Shown: positions 30,406-39,424 of the stretch, in pieces
Layout: each line of letters opens with the position of its first letter
Numbering within the stretch: position 1 is the stretch's first letter
Source: a virus
Virus record (IMG/VR): IMGVR_UViG_3300017934_000005
Coordinates: 1 to 64,000 of that record
Direction: 5' to 3' (one strand)
DNA: 64,000 bases
The notes under the pieces: generated by a model
Seen by the model: the letters and a program-made list of their open reading frames with translations, nothing else
The model's database searches: none
What the model was told of the DNA's origin: nothing
Made by a program: the position numbers and the translations under genes

Positions 30406-32454
30406 ATGCCAAATGGCGTTCAGGCAGGATTAGCAGCATTTCAACCTCAAGGGGCAGATGTTGCCACACTTCAGACGATGCAACAGCCACAAGGACCGGC
30501 TGCGGCTGGTGTCTCGGCTATGGCTACTGCGGCAGCACCGCTGCCTGAAGCTCCTAGTGCGGCGGCTGCGCCGGCTCCGGGAAGTTTTGGTTGGAAACTT
30601 GCCAGAGTTCTTGGCGGCACGATGCAGGCTCTTTCAGGTCTTGGTGGACCAGCAGTGGCGGCACCAGTACCGGCTCCGGCCGGCGCGGGCGGTTTATTTG
30701 GCGCTCAGACTGCTGCGGCTGAGATGCAGAAAGAGAATGCGGCCCGAGATGTTCAGCGTCGAGAGCAAGCTCGTCTTGATGAGAACCAACAGATTGAGGC
30801 TCAGAAAGCCAAGGCTTATATCGCACACGAGAACATTGCTACTTACCATGATCAGATGCTGGTTTGGCAGCAAGGCGACGAGGCCACAGTTAAATCGGCT
30901 GATAGTGGCAATATGCTCATGAAGGCTTATACTGAACCACCTTCAGGTGTCAAGGGTGCTGAGAAGTTCAAGGATAATGTGGACGGTACTGAGTTGCAGA
31001 CTATGCTTCAGCAAGCGAATCAGGATCAGTTCAAGAGAACAGGTAAGTATCTGGACCCAACTCAACAGCATATTTTCCCGACAGGCGCGAAGGATGTCGT
31101 TGTGGGTTATGATGCTCAGGGCCAGGCAATGCTTCGAAAGCGACAGACCTATACTGTTGTGGAAGACATGCCGGAAGTTCAGATTAACGCTGCTCAGGCC
31201 GCTTACATTTCTAGATTTACTGATCAGAAGGCCACTGAAGGTCAGAAGCTTCCAGGATATCTATACGGTACCTTGGCTCAGCAAGCCAAGTCAGCCGAGA
31301 CTGCTCAGATCGCGGTAGATGATATGCGGGCTCAGCTTGGTATTAAGGCACTCTCGACAGAAGATAAGTTGAAGATGATTAAGAATTATCCGGCTATCGG
31401 CAAGGCATTAGCTCAAGGTGGTGGCGATCCTTTCAAGACCATGGCTACTCTTGAGAACGCTCAGTCCGGTCTGGGACAATCGTTCATTAGATTCGCGTTC
31501 GGCGATGAGAAGGACCCAACCGGATATTTGAATGCGTTTAAGCTCGAAGCCGAGTTTAGAAAAGAATCCTTCGATATGTGGGCTAAGACTCTTAACCTGC
31601 AGCAGAAGCTCCCGTGGGGTAATCCCGAATTAGCCGACAATCCTAAGGCGTTCTACGGTTCCCTGAGCAAAGAGCAGAAGATTGAAGTCGATTCTTTGTA
31701 CGATGGTTCGGCTGGTATCGAGAAGATGTCGTACTTCTTGACTCGACGTTTGCAGGGTGATACAGACGTGTTCACGGCAGTCAAGGCTTCTCATCCAGAT
31801 TTTAATGCGGAAGCCGTGGAGAACTTTGTGCCGCTTGCCAAGGGATACAAAACAGTTCAACCGGGTAAGGAAGGATTTGCTTTGAATGCTATGGACACAA
31901 CCATGAAGCATTTGCACTCCTTCTACGATAACACCAAGGCAAGTATTCTTCAGCCTACGAGCGCTGCGGCTGCTAAGCGTAATGCGGACCTAGCATTCAT
32001 CCCTGGTGAGTTGGATAAGTCGGTAAACGCAAGTTCAACTATTGAAGGTCGAAGAGCAATTCAAGATGCTCTAACTCCTGCTACACCGTGGTTGAGAGCT
32101 ACAGCCGTGGAGGAAGCCGCAAAGAAAGTTATGGATAAGTACGATAGTTACAAGAATACTTGGCAGAGCGTGGCTCCGAATACAAGATGGGCAAACCAGA
32201 TGCCGAATCCATTTAGTCCAGAGTCGTTGCTCAGCTACGTCTATATCACAAATAAGGGTAAAATTCCGGTAGCTCCTACAATCACACCAGCCGGCGTCGT
32301 TGGTCCTGGTATTGATGGACGTGGTGTTGCAGCCGTAGGTGCGAATGAAGAAGAGATTGGAACCAAGAGAAATCCTAAGGACGGAAAGCTCCACTGGGTT
32401 TGGTCTAAGGATGGCGGTAAGACTGTTTTGAGAGATTTAGGATACGCGGAGTAA
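30406..32454 (+). CDS. Putative internal core/ejection protein, 682 aa
   Basis: ATG 30406 follows AGGAG. Ala/Pro-rich N-terminus to about residue 110, then a coiled coil (RREQARLDENQQIEAQKAKA), then long alpha-helical regions without enzyme motifs. This is the composition of podovirus internal proteins that leave the head before DNA. Four bases separate it from the next gene. Confidence 0.6.
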   Translation: MPNGVQAGLAAFQPQGADVATLQTMQQPQGPAAAGVSAMATAAAPLPEAPSAAAAPAPGSFGWKLARVLGGTMQALSGLGGPAVAAPVPAPAGAGGLFGAQTAAAEMQKENAARDVQRREQARLDENQQIEAQKAKAYIAHENIATYHDQMLVWQQGDEATVKSADSGNMLMKAYTEPPSGVKGAEKFKDNVDGTELQTMLQQANQDQFKRTGKYLDPTQQHIFPTGAKDVVVGYDAQGQAMLRKRQTYTVVEDMPEVQINAAQAAYISRFTDQKATEGQKLPGYLYGTLAQQAKSAETAQIAVDDMRAQLGIKALSTEDKLKMIKNYPAIGKALAQGGGDPFKTMATLENAQSGLGQSFIRFAFGDEKDPTGYLNAFKLEAEFRKESFDMWAKTLNLQQKLPWGNPELADNPKAFYGSLSKEQKIEVDSLYDGSAGIEKMSYFLTRRLQGDTDVFTAVKASHPDFNAEAVENFVPLAKGYKTVQPGKEGFALNAMDTTMKHLHSFYDNTKASILQPTSAAAAKRNADLAFIPGELDKSVNASSTIEGRRAIQDALTPATPWLRATAVEEAAKKVMDKYDSYKNTWQSVAPNTRWANQMPNPFSPESLLSYVYITNKGKIPVAPTITPAGVVGPGIDGRGVAAVGANEEEIGTKRNPKDGKLHWVWSKDGGKTVLRDLGYAE

Positions 32455-32457
32455 ATC

Positions 32458-34569
32458 ATGGCAGATAATCAGCAACAAGGACAGCCACAACCCGAGAATT
32501 GGGGCGATACAGGTTTTACGCCTTTAAAGCCCAGCACTGTTCCTGTGTCCGGTACTACTCCTGCGCCGGAACGACCTGAACAGGCTGCTCAACAAGCTAC
32601 AACTGCTAAGATGCCTACCATGGTTCCAGGAGGCGAATCCTGGGGTGATACTCCTTTCACACCGATTACAACGGCCGGCCAAGCCGATTTTTTACAGCGT
32701 AAGGAGCAAGAACAGAGAGCCAATATTCCTGTTGAACCTAGTGCGGCGAAACGATATATGAGCGGTTTGTACGCAACCACACTCGGCCCAATGGCAGGTA
32801 TTGGTCGAGAACTGATGGAAAAGAATGGTGATCTAATTGCTCAGGCTGCGTCTGATTATCGAGCCGGCAATCATTTGCGGGCCTTCACTAAGCTCGCTTC
32901 TCTTGCGGCACCTATTTCGCCGGAAAATCCAGAAATTCAGACTGCTTCAGGTGTCGTTCAGGGCGCGATAAAGTCTATGAACGATGAGTGGGGTAGAGGC
33001 ATTGCACTTGGTCACCAGGGACGATATTCAGAAGCCGCTGGTCATTTGCTTGCCAGCGTGATCCCGTTTATGGGTCCTGCTGCGGCTCATGCCGGCGAGA
33101 GAATGGGCGAAGGTGATATTGCTGGTGGTTTGGGAGAGGCAACTGGATTGGTTTCAACCGCAGTGAGCCCGGAAGCAGCAGCTAGGGTTGTGCCAACTGT
33201 GGCTCGGGCTGCAGCTAGAGTTACGCCTGGGGCCGTTTCTGAGGCTTTAGAGCGTTCGGCTGAAGCACGCGAGGCTGCTCGGGCTGCAGAGGCTGTGGAG
33301 GAGAAACCCGCTGTTGCAGGCAAGATTATCCAGGAAACCGATCCGAAGAGACTTACGGCCACAACGCGAGCCTTGGGTGCTGTGGATACAACCGGTGTTA
33401 AGACTTACTCAGATTTGGCAGATACATTGGATGCCAAGATCAAGGAGAATGTGGCTAAGGTTGACGCGGCTCTTGAGCCTAAAACTGGTGCGCCGCTTCC
33501 TGTCTTCAAGGGCACCGATCTAGATCGTACAATTCCAGTGGAAGGAGCCACGCCGCGAGTTGTAAATCCAGTCCGAGATGCTTTGACTCAGATGCGGGAT
33601 TTTTATGAAAAGACCAATGATGACGCTGAAGCCGCTCGCGTTGAAGGTTTGCAGAATAAGTTTGAGAGAACCGGACTTTCACTCAAGGAAATTAACGATG
33701 TCGCCAGAGAGCATGGTTCGGAGCTTAGTGCTTTTAGTCCTGTGACCGGAGAATTAGCATCCGGCTTAGGCAGACAGGCTGCAGAGAACACTCGCGCTGG
33801 TGTCAAGGATGTTATCCATAGATTTACTGATGATAAGACACGAGCCCTGGATGCTCAGACAAGTGATTTGATCACAGCTAAAGACTTGACTCGGGATATG
33901 GAGCAACAGGTTCTTAAGTTGGAACAGAAAATTCAAGAAGCCGGCTGGGGTCAAAGATTAGCTAAATTTGTAAAGAGAACCGGTCCCGGTATGGCGGGTG
34001 GTCTACTTGCCGGTCCAATTTTAGGTATGGGCCATGTGGCTGGAGCGCTTACAGGCGGTATCTTGAATATGGTTATCGAAGGTATGCTGGATAAGACTGG
34101 TAATCTGAATGCGGTTAAGTTACAAGCTAGATTACCAAAACTCTTGGGAGAGTTTCGGCGATTGAATGCATTGTCGCCTGAAAAGGCTCTGAGAGAATTA
34201 CCGAAGGTTATTCAGGGTCCTAGTCCAGAGCCTCCTAAGGGTCCTACTCCAACCCCAACACCCGGAGGCGGCGCTGCTCCTGCCGCTCCTGCGGCCGAAG
34301 AAGAACCTGAAATTGAAATAGTTGAACCGGGAAGAGTAACGCTTGGTGGTAGTGGCGAGAGTGCTGCGTCTCAAGAAGCTATCAGTAGGCTCCGGGCTGA
34401 AGCAGGCAGGGGTATTAAGCGTTTCCGAGTCGATACGCGGTCGGGAAATCGGGTTCCACTGATTGGTGTGGATGCTATCGACGCTAAGCCCGGACCCTAC
34501 GATAGAATCATAATGCGTGATGCCGAAGGACGCGAAGTCACTTTGGATCGTGGTCAGAAAGCTGCTTAA
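32458..34569 (+). CDS. Putative internal core/ejection protein, 703 aa
   Basis: N-terminus has two near-identical short motifs, WGDTGFTPL and WGDTPFTPI, about 50 residues apart, followed by Ala-rich amphipathic helices. A Gly-rich hydrophobic segment near residue 510-540 (GMAGGLLAGPILGMGHVAGA) could insert into a membrane during ejection. Pro/Thr/Glu linker and a small charged C-terminal domain end it. Last gene of the plus-strand structural operon; seven bases on, the minus-strand genes converge. Confidence 0.6.
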   Translation: MADNQQQGQPQPENWGDTGFTPLKPSTVPVSGTTPAPERPEQAAQQATTAKMPTMVPGGESWGDTPFTPITTAGQADFLQRKEQEQRANIPVEPSAAKRYMSGLYATTLGPMAGIGRELMEKNGDLIAQAASDYRAGNHLRAFTKLASLAAPISPENPEIQTASGVVQGAIKSMNDEWGRGIALGHQGRYSEAAGHLLASVIPFMGPAAAHAGERMGEGDIAGGLGEATGLVSTAVSPEAAARVVPTVARAAARVTPGAVSEALERSAEAREAARAAEAVEEKPAVAGKIIQETDPKRLTATTRALGAVDTTGVKTYSDLADTLDAKIKENVAKVDAALEPKTGAPLPVFKGTDLDRTIPVEGATPRVVNPVRDALTQMRDFYEKTNDDAEAARVEGLQNKFERTGLSLKEINDVAREHGSELSAFSPVTGELASGLGRQAAENTRAGVKDVIHRFTDDKTRALDAQTSDLITAKDLTRDMEQQVLKLEQKIQEAGWGQRLAKFVKRTGPGMAGGLLAGPILGMGHVAGALTGGILNMVIEGMLDKTGNLNAVKLQARLPKLLGEFRRLNALSPEKALRELPKVIQGPSPEPPKGPTPTPTPGGGAAPAAPAAEEEPEIEIVEPGRVTLGGSGESAASQEAISRLRAEAGRGIKRFRVDTRSGNRVPLIGVDAIDAKPGPYDRIIMRDAEGREVTLDRGQKAA

Positions 34570-34575
34570 TGATTG

Positions 34576-34785
34576 TCATAAGTTGTGTGCAGCGGCGGTT
34601 CCTAGACCAAGAATTTTTCCTGCTACACACATCTTGTTAAATAATTCTTTGCACTCTTTTTCGGCGAGTGAAAAAATCGCACCGGAGGAGAGATAGATTG
34701 TATGGTCAGTGTCATTGATGGCTACAAGATTTTCCAAGTTAAAATAGAAGAGTTGGCCATCCGAGTTTCGTGTTTGGATAAACAT
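34576..34785 (-). CDS. Hypothetical protein, 69 aa
   Basis: Last gene of the long minus-strand operon. Its ATG overlaps the stop of the upstream gene by one base (TAATG). Predicted beta strands (LFYFNLENLVAINDTDHTIYL), then a helix with one Cys pair. It may be LytTR-like or a small beta barrel, but no family can be fixed. No terminator is visible in the six bases to the converging structural gene. Confidence 0.6.
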   Translation of the reverse strand: MFIQTRNSDGQLFYFNLENLVAINDTDHTIYLSSGAIFSLAEKECKELFNKMCVAGKILGLGTAAAHNL

Positions 34786-34985
34786 TAGCGAGTGACACCG
34801 ACAGTGACGGTTTCTTTTTCTCCGGTCCCGCCTTCGACAGGTTTGTTCTCTTTGGAGGCTTCGGGATTATATCCTTCCCACATCGCGTCCCATTTTTCTT
34901 GACTCACGGCTTCGCCCATCGGCCTGAACTGAGCCCGACTCGCACCAGACGCTAATCGATCACCGCCGCCGTTCTGTAATTGCAT
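34785..34985 (-). CDS. Hypothetical polar protein, 66 aa
   Basis: ATG 34985 follows AGGGAGG. Polar, Gly/Glu/Lys-rich and probably disordered apart from EKWDAMWEGY. Overlaps the next gene by one base. Function unknown. Confidence 0.55.
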   Translation of the reverse strand: MQLQNGGGDRLASGASRAQFRPMGEAVSQEKWDAMWEGYNPEASKENKPVEGGTGEKETVTVGVTR

Positions 34986-34986
34986 T

Positions 34987-35430
34987 TTAATCCTCCCTTA
35001 TTGTGTCAAGACTTACTTCTGCGATCTGATCCCCATCAAACCAGGTCAAGTATCCACAATCCACAGCCCAGAATCCGTTTCTTTTCATAGCTGCGATATC
35101 ACTAGTTGCGTGATCCACGCTTACCTGCGTTCTTACCAGGCGAGGCATACAACCAGGTGGACACTTGAGCATCACATAGGCTCGAATTGGAAGTTCGTGT
35201 AACCCCAATTGTCTGCGAAGTCGAGCCTCCATCATCATCGGAGACTGAAGGAACCTATCGAAGTTTTTACGGTAAATTTCTTCGCAGGCTATGCACTGCT
35301 CCTGAAGGATGTTATGTGGACATAGGGTCCGCTGGCGTTCCTCTTCCAGCAGACGATCTAGTAGCTTCTCCTCGTGTTCCTTCCTGATTTTCTGCTGCAG
35401 CAACTTGCGTCTGTGTCTTGCGGCGTTCAT
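34987..35430 (-). CDS. Hypothetical zinc-binding-like protein, 147 aa
   Basis: A basic coiled N-terminus (RKLLQQKIRKEHEEKLLDRL) precedes CPHNILQEQCIACEEIY, a C-x2-H-x5-C-x2-C cluster seen in small phage zinc proteins. A second domain has ALRR-like helices and 'YVMLKCPPGCMPRLV'. No enzymatic motif is evident. Confidence 0.6.
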   Translation of the reverse strand: MNAARHRRKLLQQKIRKEHEEKLLDRLLEEERQRTLCPHNILQEQCIACEEIYRKNFDRFLQSPMMMEARLRRQLGLHELPIRAYVMLKCPPGCMPRLVRTQVSVDHATSDIAAMKRNGFWAVDCGYLTWFDGDQIAEVSLDTIRED

Positions 35431-35454
35431 GGGCCTCTTTTGCGATTCGAAGTG

Positions 35455-35700
35455 TCATGTTTTCGGTCCTACTTTCAAAGCTTCCAAATCAAAATGTGAG
35501 ACATATTCCTCGATGAATTTTTCTGCGCCTCCGCCTCGCCTTTCCGGGATGACCCACTCGTAAGCAACGAATTCTTTGTTATCGAGAGTGATTACTTCCG
35601 CCTTAGTAATAAGTACACATTCACCAGCAAATTGGTTCCAAGGCCACTCTGTAATTCGAACCATATCACCGGGTTTGTACAATGGTGTCAATTGGTCCAC
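35455..35700 (-). CDS. Small beta-barrel-like protein, 81 aa
   Basis: GTG 35700 (or TTG 35703) starts inside the end of the cupin gene. Residues 8-30 (YKPGDMVRITEWPWNQFAGE) look like a KOW/SH3-type barrel. Short ORF in an operon of overlapping genes. Function not recognised. Confidence 0.55.
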   Translation of the reverse strand: MDQLTPLYKPGDMVRITEWPWNQFAGECVLITKAEVITLDNKEFVAYEWVIPERRGGGAEKFIEEYVSHFDLEALKVGPKT

Positions 35701-36389
35701 CAACTCAGTGCTTTCTGTGTTGCGAGTTTGATTTCAGCCGGCGTAGCTGTTCGAGGAGCAGCATCAACCCAGTCTCCGTCGCCGCGCCAGAAAATGCGGG
35801 CATGTTCGCGGTCGGGAGTGAAAGTACGGGTCACGATTGTGATGGTGCCGTCGAGCGGAAAACTTTCGTGAATTTCATCCTTGTACTGCATGTAATTGCT
35901 TCCGGCTCTGTATTCTTCTTCAACGGCGCATTCTACACAAACTTTTTTAGAGTCCTCTGTTTTGAAAGCGCCTTCTCCGCATTTAATTGTGGCGGTATTG
36001 AATAATTCGATCAGGCCAGCATCTCGGCCGGCTCGAAAGGTTGAATTATCTTCCGTAATTGGTTGACCGAAGAAATCCTTATCCAAGATTGTATAGCGTC
36101 TTTGCCTGTAGACGCCGGCAATGACTTGGGAATAGAGATGCCAGGGATGATCATGGATTGGCGATACACCAGGAATCTTGAAATCGGAAATCCAGATGTG
36201 GAGTCGAACTGCGTCATTTAGATAGGTTCGAATCATGCCGAGTCCCTGTACGGACCACTTCAGATCGTAAGGGCTCTTGAGAACGGTTTCGACCAAGAGT
36301 CGAATCAGGTCAAACTCTTTGGTGAAGTTAGGTCTACTGACATTTGTGATGATTCGAGGACAACTTAACTCTAGGGGTTCTGTACTCAC
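35688..36389 (-). CDS. Cupin-fold protein, 233 aa
   Basis: Residues 60-100 include RLHIWISDFKIPGVSPIHDHPW and SQVIAGVYRQRRY, the metal-binding cupin pattern (HxHP) seen in cysteine-dioxygenase-like proteins; the second motif, SNYMQYKDEIHESFPLDGT, supplies a later His. It may be a small-molecule dioxygenase or a non-enzymatic cupin. Its ATG overlaps the preceding stop (ATGA), so it is co-translated with the 111-aa gene upstream. Confidence 0.72.
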   Translation of the reverse strand: MSTEPLELSCPRIITNVSRPNFTKEFDLIRLLVETVLKSPYDLKWSVQGLGMIRTYLNDAVRLHIWISDFKIPGVSPIHDHPWHLYSQVIAGVYRQRRYTILDKDFFGQPITEDNSTFRAGRDAGLIELFNTATIKCGEGAFKTEDSKKVCVECAVEEEYRAGSNYMQYKDEIHESFPLDGTITIVTRTFTPDREHARIFWRGDGDWVDAAPRTATPAEIKLATQKALSWWTN

Positions 36390-36721
36390 TCTTCCTCCGA
36401 GATGTAAGACTCTACCGAAACGGTCTCCGGCACTTGCCCGAGTTGTTCTTTCTTCCTGGCATTGATATGTTGTAACTTCTCCTTGGCTTCGGTCGAGATT
36501 GCCTTGCCAGGAATGACGGCAATCCGGTAATACTTCTCGATGAGTCGTCCTTTGTCAATCCAGTCCGTGATCAACTTGATGGCTTCGTGCTTGTTGTATT
36601 CTCCGAACGGGGCTTCATTGTTAGCCTGTATGCGAGCCCCATGACGATACGCCGGCCAGTTATCTAGAGTCTTGACCCAACCTTCGGGCTTACGTTCCCA
36701 GACTATTCCCTCTGTGATCAT
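36386..36721 (-). CDS. Hypothetical protein, 111 aa
   Basis: Mixed, basic. Contains a helix-rich middle (NKHEAIKLITDWIDKGRLIE). Overlaps both neighbours by four bases. No family recognised. Confidence 0.6.
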   Translation of the reverse strand: MITEGIVWERKPEGWVKTLDNWPAYRHGARIQANNEAPFGEYNKHEAIKLITDWIDKGRLIEKYYRIAVIPGKAISTEAKEKLQHINARKKEQLGQVPETVSVESYISEEE

Positions 36722-36870
36722 TTAACTAGTGGCAAGGGAATCAGAGTCCCGACTAAACTGCCGCCTGCAAATGCGATAACGAATCCTATATAAGAATGAA
36801 ATGACGAGGCTGTGGTTAGGAATAATATCGCCGCAAATGCAGCGGATAGTCGAATAAGTTTGTTTTTCAT
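36718..36870 (-). CDS. Small two-segment membrane protein, 50 aa
   Basis: ATG 36870 overlaps the upstream stop (ATGA) and is preferred to the longer frame. Two hydrophobic segments (LIRLSAAFAAILFLTTA and YIGFVIAFAGGSLVGTLI) with a basic N-terminus. Function unknown. Confidence 0.6.
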   Translation of the reverse strand: MKNKLIRLSAAFAAILFLTTASSFHSYIGFVIAFAGGSLVGTLIPLPLVK

Positions 36871-37037
36871 TGCTTTTCTAACTCCTCTTTCCCCTTCACA
36901 GCCCATTGAGTGGGCGCAAAGGTGACTTTGCGGTTCTGGGTATCCTTCGTGGCTCTATCCACAGCATCTGCGGCGCTATCGGCCGGCACCGTGATTTTCT
37001 CTTTGTGAACGAGTGTGACTTCGTATAGATTCGGCAT
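36867..37037 (-). CDS. Small protein, 56 aa
   Basis: ATG 37037 follows AAAGGAGAA. Reads MPNLYEVTLVHKEKITVPAD... and ends in AATGA, overlapping the next start. The beginning resembles small beta-alpha-beta 'YEVTL...V.A.s..dAvd.A' phage proteins. Function unknown. Confidence 0.65.
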   Translation of the reverse strand: MPNLYEVTLVHKEKITVPADSAADAVDRATKDTQNRKVTFAPTQWAVKGKEELEKQ

Positions 37038-37049
37038 GGTTCTCCTTTT

Positions 37050-37190
37050 TTAGACTAACATTCCAACCAAAATACCGCCTATCACAGCTAAAACGGTTGC
37101 TGCTACCTTATCGTGAGTTATCCCCGCCACAGTTAAACAGGGTATTGATGTAAGAGCTACAAATATCCTTATGGTTTTAGAACGGATCAT
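37050..37190 (-). CDS. Small membrane protein, 46 aa
   Basis: ATG 37190 overlaps the preceding stop (ATGA). Two hydrophobic stretches (IRIFVALTSIPCLTVAGI, VAATVLAVIGGILVGML). Typical of the tiny membrane proteins scattered in this operon. Function unknown. Confidence 0.6.
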   Translation of the reverse strand: MIRSKTIRIFVALTSIPCLTVAGITHDKVAATVLAVIGGILVGMLV

Positions 37191-37354
37191 TTGATCACCT
37201 TGATGGCGGTGATTTCGAATTCGAACAAACGGCTTTTAATGTCTTCTGTTAGGGGCTGAACTTTGCCCATGATATCGTTAATCAAAGCTTCTGGTGTCGG
37301 TCTAGCGCCGTTGTTTGGATGGAAATCTCGTTCGAGTTCGATTGTGACCTTCAT
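37187..37354 (-). CDS. Small protein, 55 aa
   Basis: ATG 37354 follows GGAGG. Beta strand, loop, helix, strand order (KVTIELERDF...LFEFEITAIKVIK). Overlaps neighbours on both sides, so co-translated. No family recognised. Confidence 0.62.
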   Translation of the reverse strand: MKVTIELERDFHPNNGARPTPEALINDIMGKVQPLTEDIKSRLFEFEITAIKVIK

Positions 37355-37560
37355 TTTTTCCTCCCGAGTGCGTTTGCGATCTGAATTGCTTTAGCGTAAA
37401 CTTGTACAGCGTAGCGTGCATCCGATATACCGGGTTGTCGGTATATCATGATCGGAGGAGTCATTAGTACGTTAAAAATTTTCCGGGTTTTTGCCATGTG
37501 TTTGTTGACACGTTTTTCTATTTCAGACCCGCTTCCGATGCCTCCGCGTTCTCTGCTCAC
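37351..37560 (-). CDS. Hypothetical basic protein, 69 aa
   Basis: GTG 37560 overlaps the upstream stop (GTGA). Basic with a C-terminal helix (DARYAVQVYAKAIQIANAL). Could start later at ATG (MAKTRK). Function unknown. Confidence 0.55.
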   Translation of the reverse strand: MSRERGGIGSGSEIEKRVNKHMAKTRKIFNVLMTPPIMIYRQPGISDARYAVQVYAKAIQIANALGRKK

Positions 37561-37754
37561 GTTCCTACCCCATTCAGCCAGGCGATGGCGGTTTCAGTTT
37601 CGTATTCCCAATCCTTGTAACGCTCTAGGGCATCTCGGGTGTCGTGATCGAACGGCATCCGGCGAAGTTGTTGCTCCGCCCTAGCGATAGCGTCTCTGGC
37701 ATTACTCAAGCTGGTATCCAAGAGCTTGCGGATTACGTCTCGTGGATTTTTCAT
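37557..37754 (-). CDS. Small helical protein after the integrase, 65 aa
   Basis: ATG 37754 overlaps the integrase stop (ATGA), and is favoured over the longer frame. Helical, charged (NARDAIARAEQQLRRM). Tight coupling to the integrase suggests joint expression; a directionality or accessory role is possible but unproven. Confidence 0.6.
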   Translation of the reverse strand: MKNPRDVIRKLLDTSLSNARDAIARAEQQLRRMPFDHDTRDALERYKDWEYETETAIAWLNGVGT

Positions 37755-38647
37755 ACTGGTAACTCGAATCCCAGGCCGGCTTTCTCGGCCCATTGTTTAC
37801 GAGCGATCAGGTTGTTTTCAAACTTCACATATCGGCCGGCGACTCCGGGGATCGAGTGGCCGAGCCAATAAGAGCTTAGACCCTGGGGTACATTCTGGGA
37901 CTCCAGGTGCGTGCGGCGAAAGCGACGGAATGCATGGAACCCGGTATTAAGCCCGGCACGATCCTGGAGATGGTTGTAGGCAGTGCGTTCGTCTACCGGG
38001 AAGAGTCGCCCTTCGCGCCAGATCACTTCTTTGTTCAGGTAGGCGTTCAGAACCGGGTCTAGGTCCACTTGCCGGTAGCCGGCTTCAGTCTTGGGGCTAT
38101 CCTGAATCTTGCCGTCCACCAGGGTAGAATTTACACGGATAATAGCCTGGTCTCGATCCCAGTCCTGGGCTTGGAGCGCCAAGGCTTCTCCGACGCGGAG
38201 CCCGGAGCCGGCCAGGAGTGCCAGGAAGCCGTGGATATAGCTCCCGAAGTGCTGAGCCCGGCTAATAGCCTCTTGGAGCCCTTCCCGGCCTATTGTAGGG
38301 GCGTTGACATCCTCATCCCGGACCACAGGAAGGTCGATAAATTCATTGTTCCAGGTCCGGGGATATAGTTGGTTCCCGTTGGGGTCTACGGCCGAGGCCA
38401 CAATCTTCTTCACGAGTCCCACCACAGCCGTGACCGTGGTGGGTGCCAGGCGCGGATGAATCTGGGCCACGAATGCTTTCAAGGTGCCGTTTTCGACATC
38501 CTTGAGATTCGCTTTACCCAGGTACGGCAGAACCCAGTTGTCCAGATAGCTCCGATAGGCTTTGATCGTCTTGGCCTTGGCGGGCTCACGGCGACGGGTC
38601 TGAATCTGGTCCATGAAGACCTGAGCTTGTTCACTCATCCGTATCAT
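37751..38647 (-). CDS. int: Tyrosine recombinase (integrase), 298 aa
   Basis: SAM-like N-terminal core-binding domain, then the catalytic domain with R151 (GLRVGEAL), K186 (SPKTEAGY), H238 and R241 (HAFRRF), H264 (WLGHS) and nucleophile Y273 (GRYVKF). The full catalytic set is present, so it is probably active in site-specific integration or resolution. The region looks more GC-rich than the neighbouring genes, hinting at transfer. A promoter lies so close that the transcript start coincides with ATG 38647; an internal ATG at 38638 is an alternative. Confidence 0.95.
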   Translation of the reverse strand: MIRMSEQAQVFMDQIQTRRREPAKAKTIKAYRSYLDNWVLPYLGKANLKDVENGTLKAFVAQIHPRLAPTTVTAVVGLVKKIVASAVDPNGNQLYPRTWNNEFIDLPVVRDEDVNAPTIGREGLQEAISRAQHFGSYIHGFLALLAGSGLRVGEALALQAQDWDRDQAIIRVNSTLVDGKIQDSPKTEAGYRQVDLDPVLNAYLNKEVIWREGRLFPVDERTAYNHLQDRAGLNTGFHAFRRFRRTHLESQNVPQGLSSYWLGHSIPGVAGRYVKFENNLIARKQWAEKAGLGFELPV

Positions 38648-38653
38648 GGCTAT

Positions 38654-38682
38654 AAATTACCAGATTCGCTGGACGTTGTCAA
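38654..38682 (-). promoter_or_regulatory. Sigma70-type promoter of the integrase gene
   Basis: On the minus strand: TTGACA (38682-38677), 17-base spacer ending in CTGG, TAATTT (38659-38654). The expected start is 38647, the first base of the integrase ATG, implying a leaderless mRNA. Confidence 0.75.
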
Positions 38683-39029
38683 GAACTTTTTTTCCAAGTC
38701 AGCGTTGTTGGACAGGGAACGAATAGATACTGTGCAAGCATTGTTCGCGCTCGGCTTCGAGGCTTCGGCCAGTAGGATTTAACTTGAACGACAGCGAGAA
38801 CGTATTTTTTCTTTGCAGTACGTTGAAATTTTTCCGCATCCGGCCGTGTAGAGAAGAATTGAAATCCAGCACGATATCGTCGCTGATTTGAGGCTCCTGG
38901 ATTATGAACCCAGCGCATCTTTGCTTTGAGCCAAGTATTTCGTGGCACAAGTGTACTACCTTCGTGGGCATGATAGAGAAATTGAAGAGAGCCCCTTTGA
39001 TGAATGCGAAAAAGTTTATAAGCAGTCAC
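38679..39029 (-). CDS. Hypothetical basic protein, 116 aa
   Basis: GTG 39029 lies two bases past the preceding stop. Reads like a compact basic alpha/beta domain (RAGFQFFSTRPDAEKFQRTA, KYVLAVVQVKSY). Its 3' end overlaps the -35 box of the integrase promoter. No family name can be given. Confidence 0.6.
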   Translation of the reverse strand: MTAYKLFRIHQRGSLQFLYHAHEGSTLVPRNTWLKAKMRWVHNPGASNQRRYRAGFQFFSTRPDAEKFQRTAKKKYVLAVVQVKSYWPKPRSRARTMLAQYLFVPCPTTLTWKKSS

Positions 39030-39031
39030 GT

Positions 39032-39424
39032 TTAATTTCCGGTCGCATCCGGCTCGGGCTCAATAAAGTAGGTGTCATGAATCTTGAGTCCAATCGGCCG
39101 ATTGATGTTCTCGACTTGGCCGAGTCTTTGGGAACGATCCAGGTATTTTGCCATCTTGCGCCGTTTCGCGTTCTTGGCCTCCAGAAGTTCCCAGGGACTG
39201 ATTTCAGGAAGTTCACCAATGTCTGTGAGAACGTCTAGGACTCCGAGCAAGTCATTGACTTCGGCTCGAAGTTTTTCTGCGTTACTCGGAGCTTCGAAGT
39301 TTTCTCCTGCGCCTTTTAGCCAGCGGCAGTCCTTGCCAAACTGCATCTGTTTCGAAATTACCTGAGAAATTTCAGCGCATTCTTCCGCGAGCTTGTTCAA
39401 GTAATACTGACGAATTGTCATCAT
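39032..39424 (-). CDS. MazG-like nucleotide pyrophosphohydrolase, 130 aa
   Basis: KLAEECAEISQVISKQ near residue 11 and AEVNDLLGVLDVL near 53 form the ExxE...ExxD metal-binding helix pair of the all-alpha NTP pyrophosphatase (MazG/dUTPase-like) superfamily. These enzymes hydrolyse NTPs to NMPs and may lower (p)ppGpp signals or cleanse nucleotide pools during infection. Its ATG overlaps the PP2C stop. Confidence 0.8.
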   Translation of the reverse strand: MMTIRQYYLNKLAEECAEISQVISKQMQFGKDCRWLKGAGENFEAPSNAEKLRAEVNDLLGVLDVLTDIGELPEISPWELLEAKNAKRRKMAKYLDRSQRLGQVENINRPIGLKIHDTYFIEPEPDATGN

